From Laspinema palackyanum D2c (GTDB lineage: Bacteria; Cyanobacteriota; Cyanobacteriia; Cyanobacteriales; Laspinemataceae): DNA of 64,000 nt. The position numbers were made by a program, and so were the translations under genes. The stretch spans positions 124,308-188,307 of the forward strand of contig NZ_JAMXFD010000011.1 of assembly GCF_025370875.1 (NCBI RefSeq). The letters are read 5' to 3'. A model generated the notes under the pieces. The model was given only the letters and a program-made list of their open reading frames with translations, ran no database searches and had not been told where the DNA came from. Below are positions 27,101-35,550 of this stretch, in pieces (the first letter of the stretch is position 1; the number at the start of each line of letters is the position of its first letter).

Positions 27101-28722
27101 GTGTGGCTCATCTCACCGTCCCTACTCTGGCGGACTGGTGTGCGATCGATGTGGTGGAAAAAGATGGCACGATTGAGCGGCTGGCGGTAGCTCACATCGA
27201 CCCAGCTAAAGAACAACTCGCCCAAGAACTGTTTCGCCGCTACCCCCCGAAAAAAGACATGGCAACGGGGCAACTTAACGTCCTTCGCACGGGAGAATCG
27301 GAACTGTATCCGCATATTCCTGAATCGCTGTTAATTGAGGCGGCATTGGATGCAGAACATTTGCGAATTTTGCGCGAGTTGCGCCTCCATAGCGGAATGT
27401 GTGTACCGCTCAAAGCACGCGGAAAAACCCTGGGGACAATCACGTTTGTGTTAGAGGCAGGCAGTCGTTCTTATGATCGCACTGACCTGATTATGGCAGA
27501 AAAGCTGGCTCATCGAGCGGCGATCGCCTTAGATAATGCCCGTCTCTATCGGGAAGCTCAAGATGCCAACCGACTCAAAGATGAGTTTCTGGCAACTCTC
27601 TCTCACGAGTTGCGAACCCCCCTCAACTCCATTCTGGGATGGGCGCAAATTTTACGCCATCGCAAACTGTCTGAGGAAAAAATGGGATTAGCCCTGGAAA
27701 CCCTCGAACGCAACGCCCGATTACAGTTTCAATTGATCGAGGACCTGCTGGATGTATCTCGGATTATTACCGGGAAATTACGTCTGAATGTGGCTTCGGT
27801 TTCCCTGAACCAAGCCATCAAAGAGGCGATCGAGTCGGTTCGTCCCGCTGCGGAGGCTAAACATATTCAACTGAGGACTCAACTGGATCGCCATGCGGGT
27901 CCCGTTTCGGGCGATCGCGATCGCTTGCAGCAAATTGTCTGGAACTTACTCTCCAATGCCATTAAATTTACCCCCCCGGAGGGCTGCGTCACGGCTATTT
28001 TGGAGCAGTTCCAGACTTCTATACAAATCCGGATTGTGGATACAGGACAAGGGATTAAACCCGAATTTCTGCCCTATGTTTTTGATCGCTTTCGGCAGGC
28101 GGATAGTTCTAGCACTCGCGCCTATAATGGACTCGGGCTCGGACTGGCGATTGTGCGACACCTCACCGAACTCCACGGGGGTACAGTGTCGGCGGATAGT
28201 CCTGGATTGGGTCAAGGGGCGATGTTTACCGTGGAACTGCCTCTGATGCCTCGGTGTGAGATTTCGGAACGGACCGAATCTCAAGTTCTGAGTGTAGAGT
28301 CTCCCCCGGAGTTAAATCCGACCCATTCGCTGGAGGGTGTGAGAGTGCTGGTGGTGGATGATGAAGCCGATGCTCGGGGTTTACTCACTCTCGTCCTGGA
28401 AGAGTGCGGTGCACAGGTCCAGACAGCAGCCTCGGTCCGCCAAGCCCTGATTGCTATTCCCCAATTTTACCCCCAAGTGCTAATTTCTGATATTGCTATG
28501 CCGGAAGAAGATGGATATACTCTGATTCATCAGATCAGAAGGATGGAATTATCGGAAGGGGGATATTTACCCGCAGCCGCAGTCACAGCGTATGCACGTT
28601 CAGAAGACCGCACCCGCGCCCTCAAAGCGGGATATGATATCCACCTCCCGAAACCTGTGGATACAGCGGAGTTAATCGCCGTAGTCGAACGCCTTGCGGC
28701 GCGATCGCGTCATACCCCCTAA
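24115..28722 (+). CDS. Multi-PAS hybrid histidine kinase
   Basis: A 1535-residue soluble sensor kinase. Near the start is a PAS-like domain (WSSTALGAMETWHPSWRTAV). About 195-300 is a degenerate receiver (ILLVDHNSVRR, ILTDQIAP). At least four PAS/PAC domains follow (for example ITDGFACFDREGRYTYINP near 345, AIPNLVVILDRQGRIVGFN near 465), then a GAF domain near 985-1140. HisKA carries SHELRTPLNSILGWAQ with the phospho-accepting His near 1164. The HATPase has N and G boxes (NAIKFTPP, GLGLGLAIVRHL). A C-terminal receiver (VLVVDDEADARG, Asp in LISDIAMP near 1459, Lys in HLPKPVD) completes an internal phosphorelay. Sensed signals are unknown. No partner regulator is adjacent. Confidence 0.92.
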   Translation: MMEQQPAKRKTRREQLGWTDIADLKRLNKVRDWSSTALGAMETWHPSWRTAVSLGLSSQFPTLLWWGPERRLIYNKAALGWVGDANHPDFLGQPGREVFPRETWELLCPMLEQVFNSGEGIGTESCRLVFDCPGSEVVGWFNLSHSPVYTEDNQVCGVLTTAIALPTPSNEPPENEENLPESLEGRQEEAAPSARILLVDHNSVRRDYVESQLVRQGYQVKTAGDRTTALDVAREFSPAAILTDQIAPEILDWLQELGTGVNGKQIPVIQFPLGVIEGKPMESTAQIERGPEFLNGSGCIHELLTRVNTHLTNPNPSQNPERRDLTQRDLTDGRKEDPLTFLDSITDGFACFDREGRYTYINPAGAKLLNHRAENLVGQYVWDVFPESLGSSFYRGFHRALAEGRTIELEEDYPPLQKRFEVRFYSQAEGLCAYFRDKGEGAESASMELHQERDFLAAVVNAIPNLVVILDRQGRIVGFNQACETTTGYTFAEVQGLYIWDRLVVPEEIESIKGVIENLRSTAVPQEYINDWVTKNGDRRAISWSNTILCDSKGEMEYVIGTGIDISDRYATEAALRQSTERFRIAAENTSDLIYEWEIATGRVEWFGNIDEQLGYEAGGFERTCQAWMDRIHPSDRERVENAIDRHLQTREPFDEEYQIQRADGIYLYWSDRGTALWDEQGQPYKWIGATTDITLRQWAQSEILKLNRTLKRRVKELQTLVKFIPIGIAISEDPHCEQIQFNSVLAHNLGIASPIVTHYHPQPEATAHGFKLYHNGQELAPEEFPMRYAATHQVEVLEFEVDAMHEDGRVIEFLTYAAPILDEDGQTRGAVGAFVDITHRKQIEEALRNSEELYRSLAEALPQMIFLFTLQGKLEYCNPSGVNYIGLSLEQILQRSALDWIHPSDRPEALAHWRKASNSATAYEIEVRLRRLDGVYRWHNLRLNPITGVGDRLLKWLGTATDIDDRKRSQQQEQFLATASSVLANSLDYQTTLDSVAHLTVPTLADWCAIDVVEKDGTIERLAVAHIDPAKEQLAQELFRRYPPKKDMATGQLNVLRTGESELYPHIPESLLIEAALDAEHLRILRELRLHSGMCVPLKARGKTLGTITFVLEAGSRSYDRTDLIMAEKLAHRAAIALDNARLYREAQDANRLKDEFLATLSHELRTPLNSILGWAQILRHRKLSEEKMGLALETLERNARLQFQLIEDLLDVSRIITGKLRLNVASVSLNQAIKEAIESVRPAAEAKHIQLRTQLDRHAGPVSGDRDRLQQIVWNLLSNAIKFTPPEGCVTAILEQFQTSIQIRIVDTGQGIKPEFLPYVFDRFRQADSSSTRAYNGLGLGLAIVRHLTELHGGTVSADSPGLGQGAMFTVELPLMPRCEISERTESQVLSVESPPELNPTHSLEGVRVLVVDDEADARGLLTLVLEECGAQVQTAASVRQALIAIPQFYPQVLISDIAMPEEDGYTLIHQIRRMELSEGGYLPAAAVTAYARSEDRTRALKAGYDIHLPKPVDTAELIAVVERLAARSRHTP

Positions 28723-28750
28723 TCCGGGGAGAGGCGATCGCCGTCAAGAG

Positions 28751-30907
28751 TTACCGATAGCAGGCTAACCGCTGTTGCACTTGGTTTTGCAGGGTCGGAC
28801 TTTGCAGCGATCGCACCACCTGCATGGCCGCGTTATAGTCCCCCAATTGCCCATATCGAATGGCGATTTCTTCATACAAACTCCCCCGATCCATCGGGTC
28901 TTCTACTTCGGTGTAACCAAACCAATTCCCCTGGTCATCGTACTGTCCCCCAAATCTCATCACATTAGATTCTTCCCCCGGAACTGTCCTGGCCATATCA
29001 AAGGCTTTGGCTAAGGCTTCCCGGGCAATATCTCGCTCTCCCGCCTTCAAATTTTTATCGGCTAGGAGGATTAAGTTACTAACTTTTTCTGCCGGGGATT
29101 TTAACAATTCTATCACCTGATAGGCTTCAGCAATTTTTCCTTCTTGGATGAACGTCTCCATCAGCCGTTTAATTAAGGTGCTTTGGAAATATTCATCTTT
29201 TATGCTGCGGACTAGCTGCAAGGCAAAGTCATAACGTTTACCCTCGATCAGCCGATCAAACACTGTGACCCAGGCATAGGAATTTTCTTGAACCTGGTTG
29301 CTGATTAAGAGCACTTGGGCAAATAACTCTTCAGCCTTAGCCTGTTGTCCCGCTTTGGCATATTCTACCGCAACCGAGGCCAACATTTCAAATTTTAGCT
29401 CGTTACTTTCTAGGGATTCAACCGCCTTCATGCCTCGGCTTAACAGTTCAGTCGCCCGTTCAGTTTTGCCAAGATTTTGATAGACAAAAGCGACGGCCAC
29501 TAAGTTAATCGGCATAATTTCAGCAGCCTTAATCGCAATTTCATCATCTCCTCGGGTTGCGGCTTCCCTTGCCAATTCTAACAAAAGATCCTGTTTTTTT
29601 TCGGGATAAGGAATTTGTTGGGCCGCTTGAATCGCCACTTCATACAGTCCCAACCGAGTATAATCTTCAACCATATCCGGGAGAAGCAGTTGTTGTTCAA
29701 AATTGTCAGGAATTGTGCGGACCGTTTCTAAAGCTTGGTTGGCAATAGTAGAGGCTTTTTCCCGTTGTCCTTGGGTCGCATATTCCAGCGCAATGGCACT
29801 GAGGACTTTCGCTTTAATTTCCGGCCTTTCGAGGGGAGCAATTTCCTGTAAAGCTCGGTCCGGATATCCCGCTTCCGCATAATGGATTAAAATCGGGGAA
29901 AGGGCGACCATGCGACCGTTTGGATCTAAGATTAAATTGGCTTGACGCAAAGCCTCTGTAAATAAAGGAATCACGCGATCGGTTTGTCCCTGTTTAGCCG
30001 ATCGCAACCCAATTTCTGCTAAACCCCGGGCTTTAATTTCCGTGTCACTGACGTGATCCCAAACAATTTTATGGGCGCGTTCAATGTTACCTTTGGCCGC
30101 CAAATTCTTGGCAATTTCTGCAAAAGTCTGACTCCGATAATAAGCCTCGGAAATTGTTCCAGCAAGCTCTAAAGCTTTATCCAGTTGTCCCACTTGACCA
30201 TAATAAATGGCGAGGGGTTGGAAATCCCAGGCTTGACTGTAGGCATCCTGATAGACAATGGATTGGGCATAATGGAGCGATCGCCCCAGGATTTGTGAGG
30301 CTTGAATGGTATCTTCCAGGGCAATATAGGTTCGGGCAATTTCACTTAATCCCTTGGTTTTAAATGCCGCACCTCGGATGCCCGTTTCTGCTAGAATAGC
30401 ACGGGCGAGGGTTGTCCGGGCGCGATCTCGTTGTCCCCTTTGGATATACAACCGTGCAATTCCTGCCAAAGTCCGGGTTTTGGCATAGCTATATCCGGTA
30501 TCCAAACTATTACTCATTCCCGCTGCCGCATCCAGGACTAAGTCTGCCTGAAAACTCTCTCCCTGTTCCACCAGACGATTAACCAGAGTTTCTAACATCC
30601 CCTCTTGTGCCTGAGTACCATTGACGACTTCAATGAAGGATAGGACTCTATCTCGGTTTTTACTGACCGATTGCATCCCTTGAAATAGCTCAATCAGGTC
30701 CTCTGCTGCCTGATCCAGTTTGCCGGATTGGATATGATTTTGAGCGCGATCGCGTAATTCAAACAAGCGCCCGTCATCGGCTATATTCTGTTCTTCCTGA
30801 CAAGTCACCCCCTGGGCGATCGCCAAAGGTTCCAACAGCTTACAGCCACTCATGAACAACATCATCCCTAACCCCAATCCCACGGTCCCAACGACTGATT
30901 TTTTCAT
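28751..30907 (-). CDS. TPR-repeat lipoprotein
   Basis: From the ATG at 30907 this encodes 718 residues. The N-terminus (MKKSVVGTVGLGLGMMLFMSGC) is a lipoprotein signal peptide with lipobox FMSGC, so the protein is lipid-anchored outside the cytoplasm. The rest is a chain of TPR-like helical pairs such as GKLDQAAEDLIELFQG, GQRDRARTTLARAILA and GKTERATELLSRGM. The open frame runs 60 codons further upstream, but that part overlaps the helicase gene and has no signal peptide. The start is 5 bases after the helicase stop. The role is unknown; the repeats suggest protein-protein binding. Confidence 0.8.
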   Translation of the reverse strand: MKKSVVGTVGLGLGMMLFMSGCKLLEPLAIAQGVTCQEEQNIADDGRLFELRDRAQNHIQSGKLDQAAEDLIELFQGMQSVSKNRDRVLSFIEVVNGTQAQEGMLETLVNRLVEQGESFQADLVLDAAAGMSNSLDTGYSYAKTRTLAGIARLYIQRGQRDRARTTLARAILAETGIRGAAFKTKGLSEIARTYIALEDTIQASQILGRSLHYAQSIVYQDAYSQAWDFQPLAIYYGQVGQLDKALELAGTISEAYYRSQTFAEIAKNLAAKGNIERAHKIVWDHVSDTEIKARGLAEIGLRSAKQGQTDRVIPLFTEALRQANLILDPNGRMVALSPILIHYAEAGYPDRALQEIAPLERPEIKAKVLSAIALEYATQGQREKASTIANQALETVRTIPDNFEQQLLLPDMVEDYTRLGLYEVAIQAAQQIPYPEKKQDLLLELAREAATRGDDEIAIKAAEIMPINLVAVAFVYQNLGKTERATELLSRGMKAVESLESNELKFEMLASVAVEYAKAGQQAKAEELFAQVLLISNQVQENSYAWVTVFDRLIEGKRYDFALQLVRSIKDEYFQSTLIKRLMETFIQEGKIAEAYQVIELLKSPAEKVSNLILLADKNLKAGERDIAREALAKAFDMARTVPGEESNVMRFGGQYDDQGNWFGYTEVEDPMDRGSLYEEIAIRYGQLGDYNAAMQVVRSLQSPTLQNQVQQRLACYR

Positions 30908-30911
30908 AGAT

Positions 30912-32567
30912 TTATCTAGGGTAGTTATCGCTTCCTTCGTCCGATTCAGAAGTATTTTTAGGAAACTCATTCTCTGGATAGTCTTGACTCGAAACCTGTT
31001 CCGAATGTTCGGAGGATTTCCGTTGTTTCTCCCCCCATTCCGAGGCCCTTTCCGCCGCCTTTTTCCGCGATGCTTTACCCACCCCATAAATCGGCGTAGG
31101 CGCGGGATTAGGCGAGGAGGAACCCGGTAGGAGTTTTAACGGCTGGGGTTTTGACCCAGGAGTTTCCGGTCCGGTTTTAGGGGTTTGTGGCGTAGTTTTC
31201 GCCAGACCCCGCCGCCGTTGCGAGGTCCCTTCCTCCGCTGTATCTTCTGCCACTACTTCATACAAAATTGCTCGTTTATTTTTCTGGGTTCCTTTGCGTA
31301 AAATTCGACCTAACCGTTGAATATACTCCCTCGTTGAACCCGTTCCCGATAGCAAGATTGCCACTCTCGCATCTGGCACATCTACCCCTTCATTTAAAAC
31401 ATGAGATGCGATAATCGTTTTATAAATTCCTTCTTTAAATCGAGTTAAAATTTCGTGACGTTCTTTCACCGGAGTTTGATGGGTGAGGGCGGGAATTAAA
31501 AAATCCTGGGAAATGCGATAAACTGTAGCATTATCTGCGGTAAAAATCAGGATTCGTTCGGGGGAATGTTGAGCCAGTAAATCCGCAAGAATCCGCATTT
31601 TTCCATCGGTGCCCAGGGCTATCTCCTTCGCTTCCCGGTGTGCTAACATGGCCCGACGTCCCGCAGGCGATCGCGCTGAAGCTTGGACAAAGTGCTGCCA
31701 TCCTTGGAGACTGCCCAAAGCAATGTGAGATTGCTGTAAAAACTCATTGCGCGTTTTAATTAACCGATCGTAGCGATCGCGTTCTAACTTGGAGAGTTTA
31801 ACTTTAATTTGGACAATTTCATGTTCTGCTAAAGCACCACCGGCTAAATCTTCCGCCGTTTTACGATAGACTTCCGGACCGATTAACTGAGTCAAATCCG
31901 CGTGTTTGCCATCCGATCGCTCAGGAGTCGCCGTTAATCCCAACCGATAAGGCGCAATGGAATATTCAGCGATCGCCCGATTAAAATCCGTCGGCAAGTG
32001 ATGACACTCATCAAACACAATCGACGCATAGCGATTTCCCAACGCCTCCGCATGGATCGCCGCACTGTCATACGTTGCCACCAAAATCGGACTTTTATCC
32101 CGAGAACCGCCCCCCAATAACCCCACCTCCACATCGGGAAACGCTGCTGCCAGATGCGCGTACCACTGATGCATCAAATCCAACGTCGGCACCACAATCA
32201 GGGTCGTGCGCGGAGTCGCCTGCATCGCCAACTGGGCTAAATACGTCTTCCCTGCCGCAGTCGGCAACACCACCACTCCCCATCGTCCCGCCTGTTTCCA
32301 TGCCGTCAGCGCCTCTTCCTGATGTTGATAAGGCGGCATCTCAAAACTCGGGACCAACTCCAGAGGTCCAAACCCCTTCGCCTCATCAATAAATTCCGTC
32401 CCCTCCGCTTTGAGCGCCTCAATCAACGGACGATAGTCGATCGCACGCACGCGAAACTTTTCCACCCGTTCATCCCAAGTGGCAAAATCAATCCACCCTT
32501 TCCCTCGCGGTGGTGGATGCAGCAACAAAGTTCCCCGGTCAAACGTAATCGTTGGTATGCGGCCCAT
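30912..32567 (-). CDS. XPB-like SF2 helicase
   Basis: From the ATG at 32567 this encodes 551 residues. Motif Q/I is YQHQEEALTAW with VVVLPTAAGKTYLAQ (Walker A GKT), motif II is FDECHH (DEAH-like), motif III is LTATPER, and motif VI is QRLGRILRKG. This is the arrangement of XPB/RadD-like DNA helicases. The C-terminal 80 residues are a low-complexity Ser/Pro/Lys tail. The frame stays open 66 codons upstream, but that extension is the translation of the 32654-32702 inverted repeat. Homologues start at the IPTITFDRGTLLLHP segment, which supports 32567. Confidence 0.85.
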   Translation of the reverse strand: MGRIPTITFDRGTLLLHPPPRGKGWIDFATWDERVEKFRVRAIDYRPLIEALKAEGTEFIDEAKGFGPLELVPSFEMPPYQHQEEALTAWKQAGRWGVVVLPTAAGKTYLAQLAMQATPRTTLIVVPTLDLMHQWYAHLAAAFPDVEVGLLGGGSRDKSPILVATYDSAAIHAEALGNRYASIVFDECHHLPTDFNRAIAEYSIAPYRLGLTATPERSDGKHADLTQLIGPEVYRKTAEDLAGGALAEHEIVQIKVKLSKLERDRYDRLIKTRNEFLQQSHIALGSLQGWQHFVQASARSPAGRRAMLAHREAKEIALGTDGKMRILADLLAQHSPERILIFTADNATVYRISQDFLIPALTHQTPVKERHEILTRFKEGIYKTIIASHVLNEGVDVPDARVAILLSGTGSTREYIQRLGRILRKGTQKNKRAILYEVVAEDTAEEGTSQRRRGLAKTTPQTPKTGPETPGSKPQPLKLLPGSSSPNPAPTPIYGVGKASRKKAAERASEWGEKQRKSSEHSEQVSSQDYPENEFPKNTSESDEGSDNYPR

Positions 32568-32653
32568 CAGTTCATCAAGTGTTCTATCTCTCACCCATTG
32601 TACTAGAGCGTCGCTATCCCATGAAATCCCCGGGAAAATATTACCGTAGTAGA

Positions 32654-32702
32654 GTAGGGTGGGCACTGCCCACCGACTGGAGGTGGGCAGTGCCCACCCT
32701 AC
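32654..32702. repeat. Long GTAGGGTGGGCAC inverted repeat
   Basis: A 21-base arm at 32654-32674 is the perfect inverse of 32682-32702, separated by GACTGGA. It is a complete member of the dispersed family of which a shorter form lies at 21513-21537. It sits in the 5' region of the helicase gene and would form a stable hairpin in its leader. Confidence 0.9.
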
Positions 32703-32773
32703 CATGATTGCTACATTTATTGTCAGAATGATGGAGGTTCGCTCTATTAACCCACCTGCCGACAACTGATGCT

Positions 32774-33721
32774 TTAGTCTTCTATTTTATACCCCAATTC
32801 AGCCAATTGAATGCGAGATTGTCGCCAATTGGGTTGAACTTTGACAAAAATTTCTAAATAGACTTTACCCTCAATGAGTTTTTGCATTTGTTCTCGGGCC
32901 GCTGATCCGATCGCTTTGAGCATTTGTCCACCTTTGCCAATAATAATTCCTTTTTGAGAGGGACGTTCTACATAAATAGTTGCTAAAATCCGGGTTAAAT
33001 CCTTTGTTTCTTCCATGAGATCTAGGCTGATGGCCACCGAGTGAGGCACTTCTTCTCGGGTTAAATAGAGAATTTGCTCTCGAATCAGTTCGCCAATGAT
33101 AAAGCGTTCCGGGCGATCAGTGACTAAATCTGGAGGATAGTAATAAGGGCCGGGTTCTAAACGTTCGCCCAGTAAGGTTAATAAATCCTCTAGTCCTTCT
33201 CCAGTCGTAGCTGAGAATCTGGCGACTGGCCAATGGAGATTTTCTGCAAGTTCCTGATAGCTGCGATCAATGACTTCTACATCTCGCGGACGGGATAAAT
33301 TAGACCGTAAGTCAATTTTATTCAGACCTAGAATAACCGGCGTTTTTGTTTGGGTGAGCATTTCCGTAATAAAGCGATCGCCTCCCCCCGCTTCCACTGA
33401 ACCATCCACCATTAAAAGTAGGATATCTACAGTAGAAATCGCCCCGATCGCATTTTTCACCAACACCTTTCCCAGTTGATGATGGGGTTTATGAATCCCG
33501 GGAGTATCCACAAAAATAAATTGTGCTTCCGGGGTTGTTAAAATTCCCCGTAAACGGTTTCGGGTCGTCTGTGCCACCGGGGAAGTAATCGCTATTTTTT
33601 GTCCCACCAGGTGATTCATCAGGGTAGACTTGCCCACATTGGGCCGTCCGATAATCCCGATAAACCCGGATTTAAACCCGGCAGGGGGTTCGGGAATGAC
33701 AGAAAAATCTGAGGGATTCAG
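32774..33721 (-). CDS. era: GTPase Era
   Basis: A 315-residue Era GTPase that matures the 3' end of 16S rRNA in the small subunit. The G domain has GRPNVGKST (P-loop), DTPGIHKP (G3), LGLNKIDL (G4) and SATTGEG (G5). The C-terminal KH domain has ERPSQKGIIIGKGGQMLKAIG. The frame has no ATG or GTG before the P-loop. It can begin at a TTG (33745), but a perfect AGGAGG lies at 33734-33729 inside that extension, 7 bases before a CTG at 33721. I therefore place the start at CTG 33721. If wrong, the TTG start adds eight residues. Confidence 0.9.
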   Translation of the reverse strand: MNPSDFSVIPEPPAGFKSGFIGIIGRPNVGKSTLMNHLVGQKIAITSPVAQTTRNRLRGILTTPEAQFIFVDTPGIHKPHHQLGKVLVKNAIGAISTVDILLLMVDGSVEAGGGDRFITEMLTQTKTPVILGLNKIDLRSNLSRPRDVEVIDRSYQELAENLHWPVARFSATTGEGLEDLLTLLGERLEPGPYYYPPDLVTDRPERFIIGELIREQILYLTREEVPHSVAISLDLMEETKDLTRILATIYVERPSQKGIIIGKGGQMLKAIGSAAREQMQKLIEGKVYLEIFVKVQPNWRQSRIQLAELGYKIED

Positions 33722-33984
33722 GGTCGTACCTCCTAAAAAAATCAAACAGTTTCTTTCTATTTTAATTCATTTTCAGAAAACCTTGACAAATTTTTTGGAG
33801 TTTATGTACATCTCAACGGTCAATCTGGCGGTTTAGTGCAGAAGCAACCCCAGGCGATCGGCTCACCTGACTTCGTTACTTTTTGCAAACGACTGTTAAG
33901 AATTTGCAATAATCCCTGACAGTCCAGAATTGAGATGCTAAAATTCCCAAATCAAAGCCAAAGCCTTACCTGACAGGAAGTATC

Positions 33985-34659
33985 ATGAATTACTTTTCAG
34001 TGCTGGTTAAACTGCTGCAAGATCGCCAATCCTTTCTGGAAGAAATCAAAAAAGGCGTAAAACTCACCAACAAAATCGTTGCTCTCCTGATATCGAGTGC
34101 CGTCTTTTTTGGAATCTATGGGGCAATTATCGGGGCCTCTCATAGTTGGATGCAAGTCATTTCTTCGTTTTTTAAATTACCGGCCCTTTATCTGCTAACC
34201 CTGCTGATTTGCTTTCCTACGTTATACATTTTCAGTATTATTTTTGGGTCAAAACGGAGTTTCACCCAGTATTTAACTTTACTGATGACTGCGGAAGCGA
34301 TTATGAGCGCTATCCTCTTTGGATTCGCCCCAATCACCCTATTTTTCCTGATTAGTACCCAAAGTTATGATTTTTTTCTGTTGCTGAATGTCGCAATTTT
34401 AGGATTAGCCGGATTTTTGGGGATAAAATTCTTTTATGAAGGGATGCAGCTACTCGCCGAACCCGAAATAACCGGGCAGGATACGCGGACTAAATTGCTT
34501 CAATTTTGGTTATTGCTCTATGCTTTTGTGGGGACCCAAATGGCTTGGACCCTAAGACCCTTTTTTGGATCTGCGGGAGATTTCCAACTGTTTAGAGATT
34601 TAGAAGGCAATTTTTACGTCAATGTCTTGCAAATCGTGGGGCGCTTATTGGGGTATTAA
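33985..34659 (+). CDS. Polytopic membrane protein (YIP1-like)
   Basis: A 224-residue protein with about five hydrophobic segments (ALLISSAVFFGIYGAIIG, LYLLTLLICFPTLYIFSII, and three more). It has an N-terminal amphipathic start (LLQDRQSFLEEIKKG) of the kind seen in YIP1-like and cyanobacterial WH2-annotated membrane proteins. No catalytic motif is visible. A second membrane gene follows 66 bases later on the same strand; the two are probably co-transcribed. Function not assigned. Confidence 0.7.
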   Translation: MNYFSVLVKLLQDRQSFLEEIKKGVKLTNKIVALLISSAVFFGIYGAIIGASHSWMQVISSFFKLPALYLLTLLICFPTLYIFSIIFGSKRSFTQYLTLLMTAEAIMSAILFGFAPITLFFLISTQSYDFFLLLNVAILGLAGFLGIKFFYEGMQLLAEPEITGQDTRTKLLQFWLLLYAFVGTQMAWTLRPFFGSAGDFQLFRDLEGNFYVNVLQIVGRLLGY

Positions 34660-34725
34660 AACAAGGGCGATCGCCGGGGAAAACCCTTGAGAAAATTAGG
34701 AGAAAATAGGAGGATTAAAGAGTTT

Positions 34726-35436
34726 ATGCGCCCCGATTTAGAAAATGCCATCGTCACCGAAAGCGAACTAGAGGCGATCGCTGGGGTGGATGTGAACGAT
34801 ATTGGGTTAAGTCTAGCCTATCGCCCTGCTTTTCTCCAAAATTTGAACAAACTGATCTCCTTTGCGATCGCCCAGTTGTTTATCTTGGTCCTCTTCTTCA
34901 TTTTACTCACGCCACTGGGAATCTTAATGGTTCGCAATTCCGGGTTATCTGGACAAGAGATGGCGACAACTTTTTATTTTCTGCTATTCACCGGAGGAAT
35001 CGCTGGAGGTGCAACCCTCATTCTTAACTTGTATTTATGGAGGCGATCACAAAAATTCCAGACCTTTTTAACCCTTCTCGATGAAATCCAAAAATATAAC
35101 GAAGTCGTGCGATCGCTCGATATTTTAGATAAAATAGAAGCAGCCGGGGGCGAAATCCAACTCAGCGATCGCCAGGAAGTTATCGAAGCCCTTAATATTA
35201 CCCGAGACAGTTTACTCGGCAGCTTGCGAACCGATAGAATTCTCCGAGAAAATCAAGACCTTATTGACCGTCGTTATGAATTATTTGCTAAAATAGAAAA
35301 TAATCTCGCCACTTTAAACCACTTACAAATCAGCGACGAAGCCACCGAATATGGGCGATTGCTCAATCAAGCCCTCAAAATTGGCGTCAGCGTCGATCGC
35401 GAAATTCGCCGCCTTCAAAATCGCACCTTGAATTAA
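34726..35436 (+). CDS. Two-TM membrane protein with cytosolic helical domain
   Basis: From the ATG at 34726 this encodes 236 residues. Two hydrophobic segments (FAIAQLFILVLFFILLTPLG and FYFLLFTGGIAGGATLILNL) are followed by about 130 residues of charged, probably coiled helix (KIEAAGGEIQLSDRQEVIEAL). A TTG at 34687 also opens the frame, but AGGAGG precedes 34726 and there is no signal before the TTG. No family is recognised. It is downstream of the YIP1-like gene. Confidence 0.75.
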   Translation: MRPDLENAIVTESELEAIAGVDVNDIGLSLAYRPAFLQNLNKLISFAIAQLFILVLFFILLTPLGILMVRNSGLSGQEMATTFYFLLFTGGIAGGATLILNLYLWRRSQKFQTFLTLLDEIQKYNEVVRSLDILDKIEAAGGEIQLSDRQEVIEALNITRDSLLGSLRTDRILRENQDLIDRRYELFAKIENNLATLNHLQISDEATEYGRLLNQALKIGVSVDREIRRLQNRTLN

Positions 35437-35489
35437 TCAATCTGCGTCCCTATTTCTCAAAAAATTGAATCAACTCCTATTTTTTCCAC

Positions 35490-35523
35490 AAAGGAGGGGC
35501 AATTCATGAATTGCCCCTCCTTT
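35490..35523. terminator. 34-bp perfect palindrome between convergent genes
   Basis: AAAGGAGGGGCAATTC followed directly by its reverse complement region (ATGAATTGCCCCTCCTTT) gives a 34-base perfect palindrome centred on ATTCATGAAT. It lies between the ends of the membrane-protein gene (+) and the Uma2 gene (-), with T-rich flanks on both sides, so it is probably a bidirectional terminator. Confidence 0.75.
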
Positions 35524-35550
35524 CGATTAGTTGTGATTCAATGACCCCAA

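Noticed and set aside
32568..32765. Extended N-terminus of the helicase
   Set aside because: The extra residues come from translating the inverted repeat at 32654-32702; homologues start at 32567.
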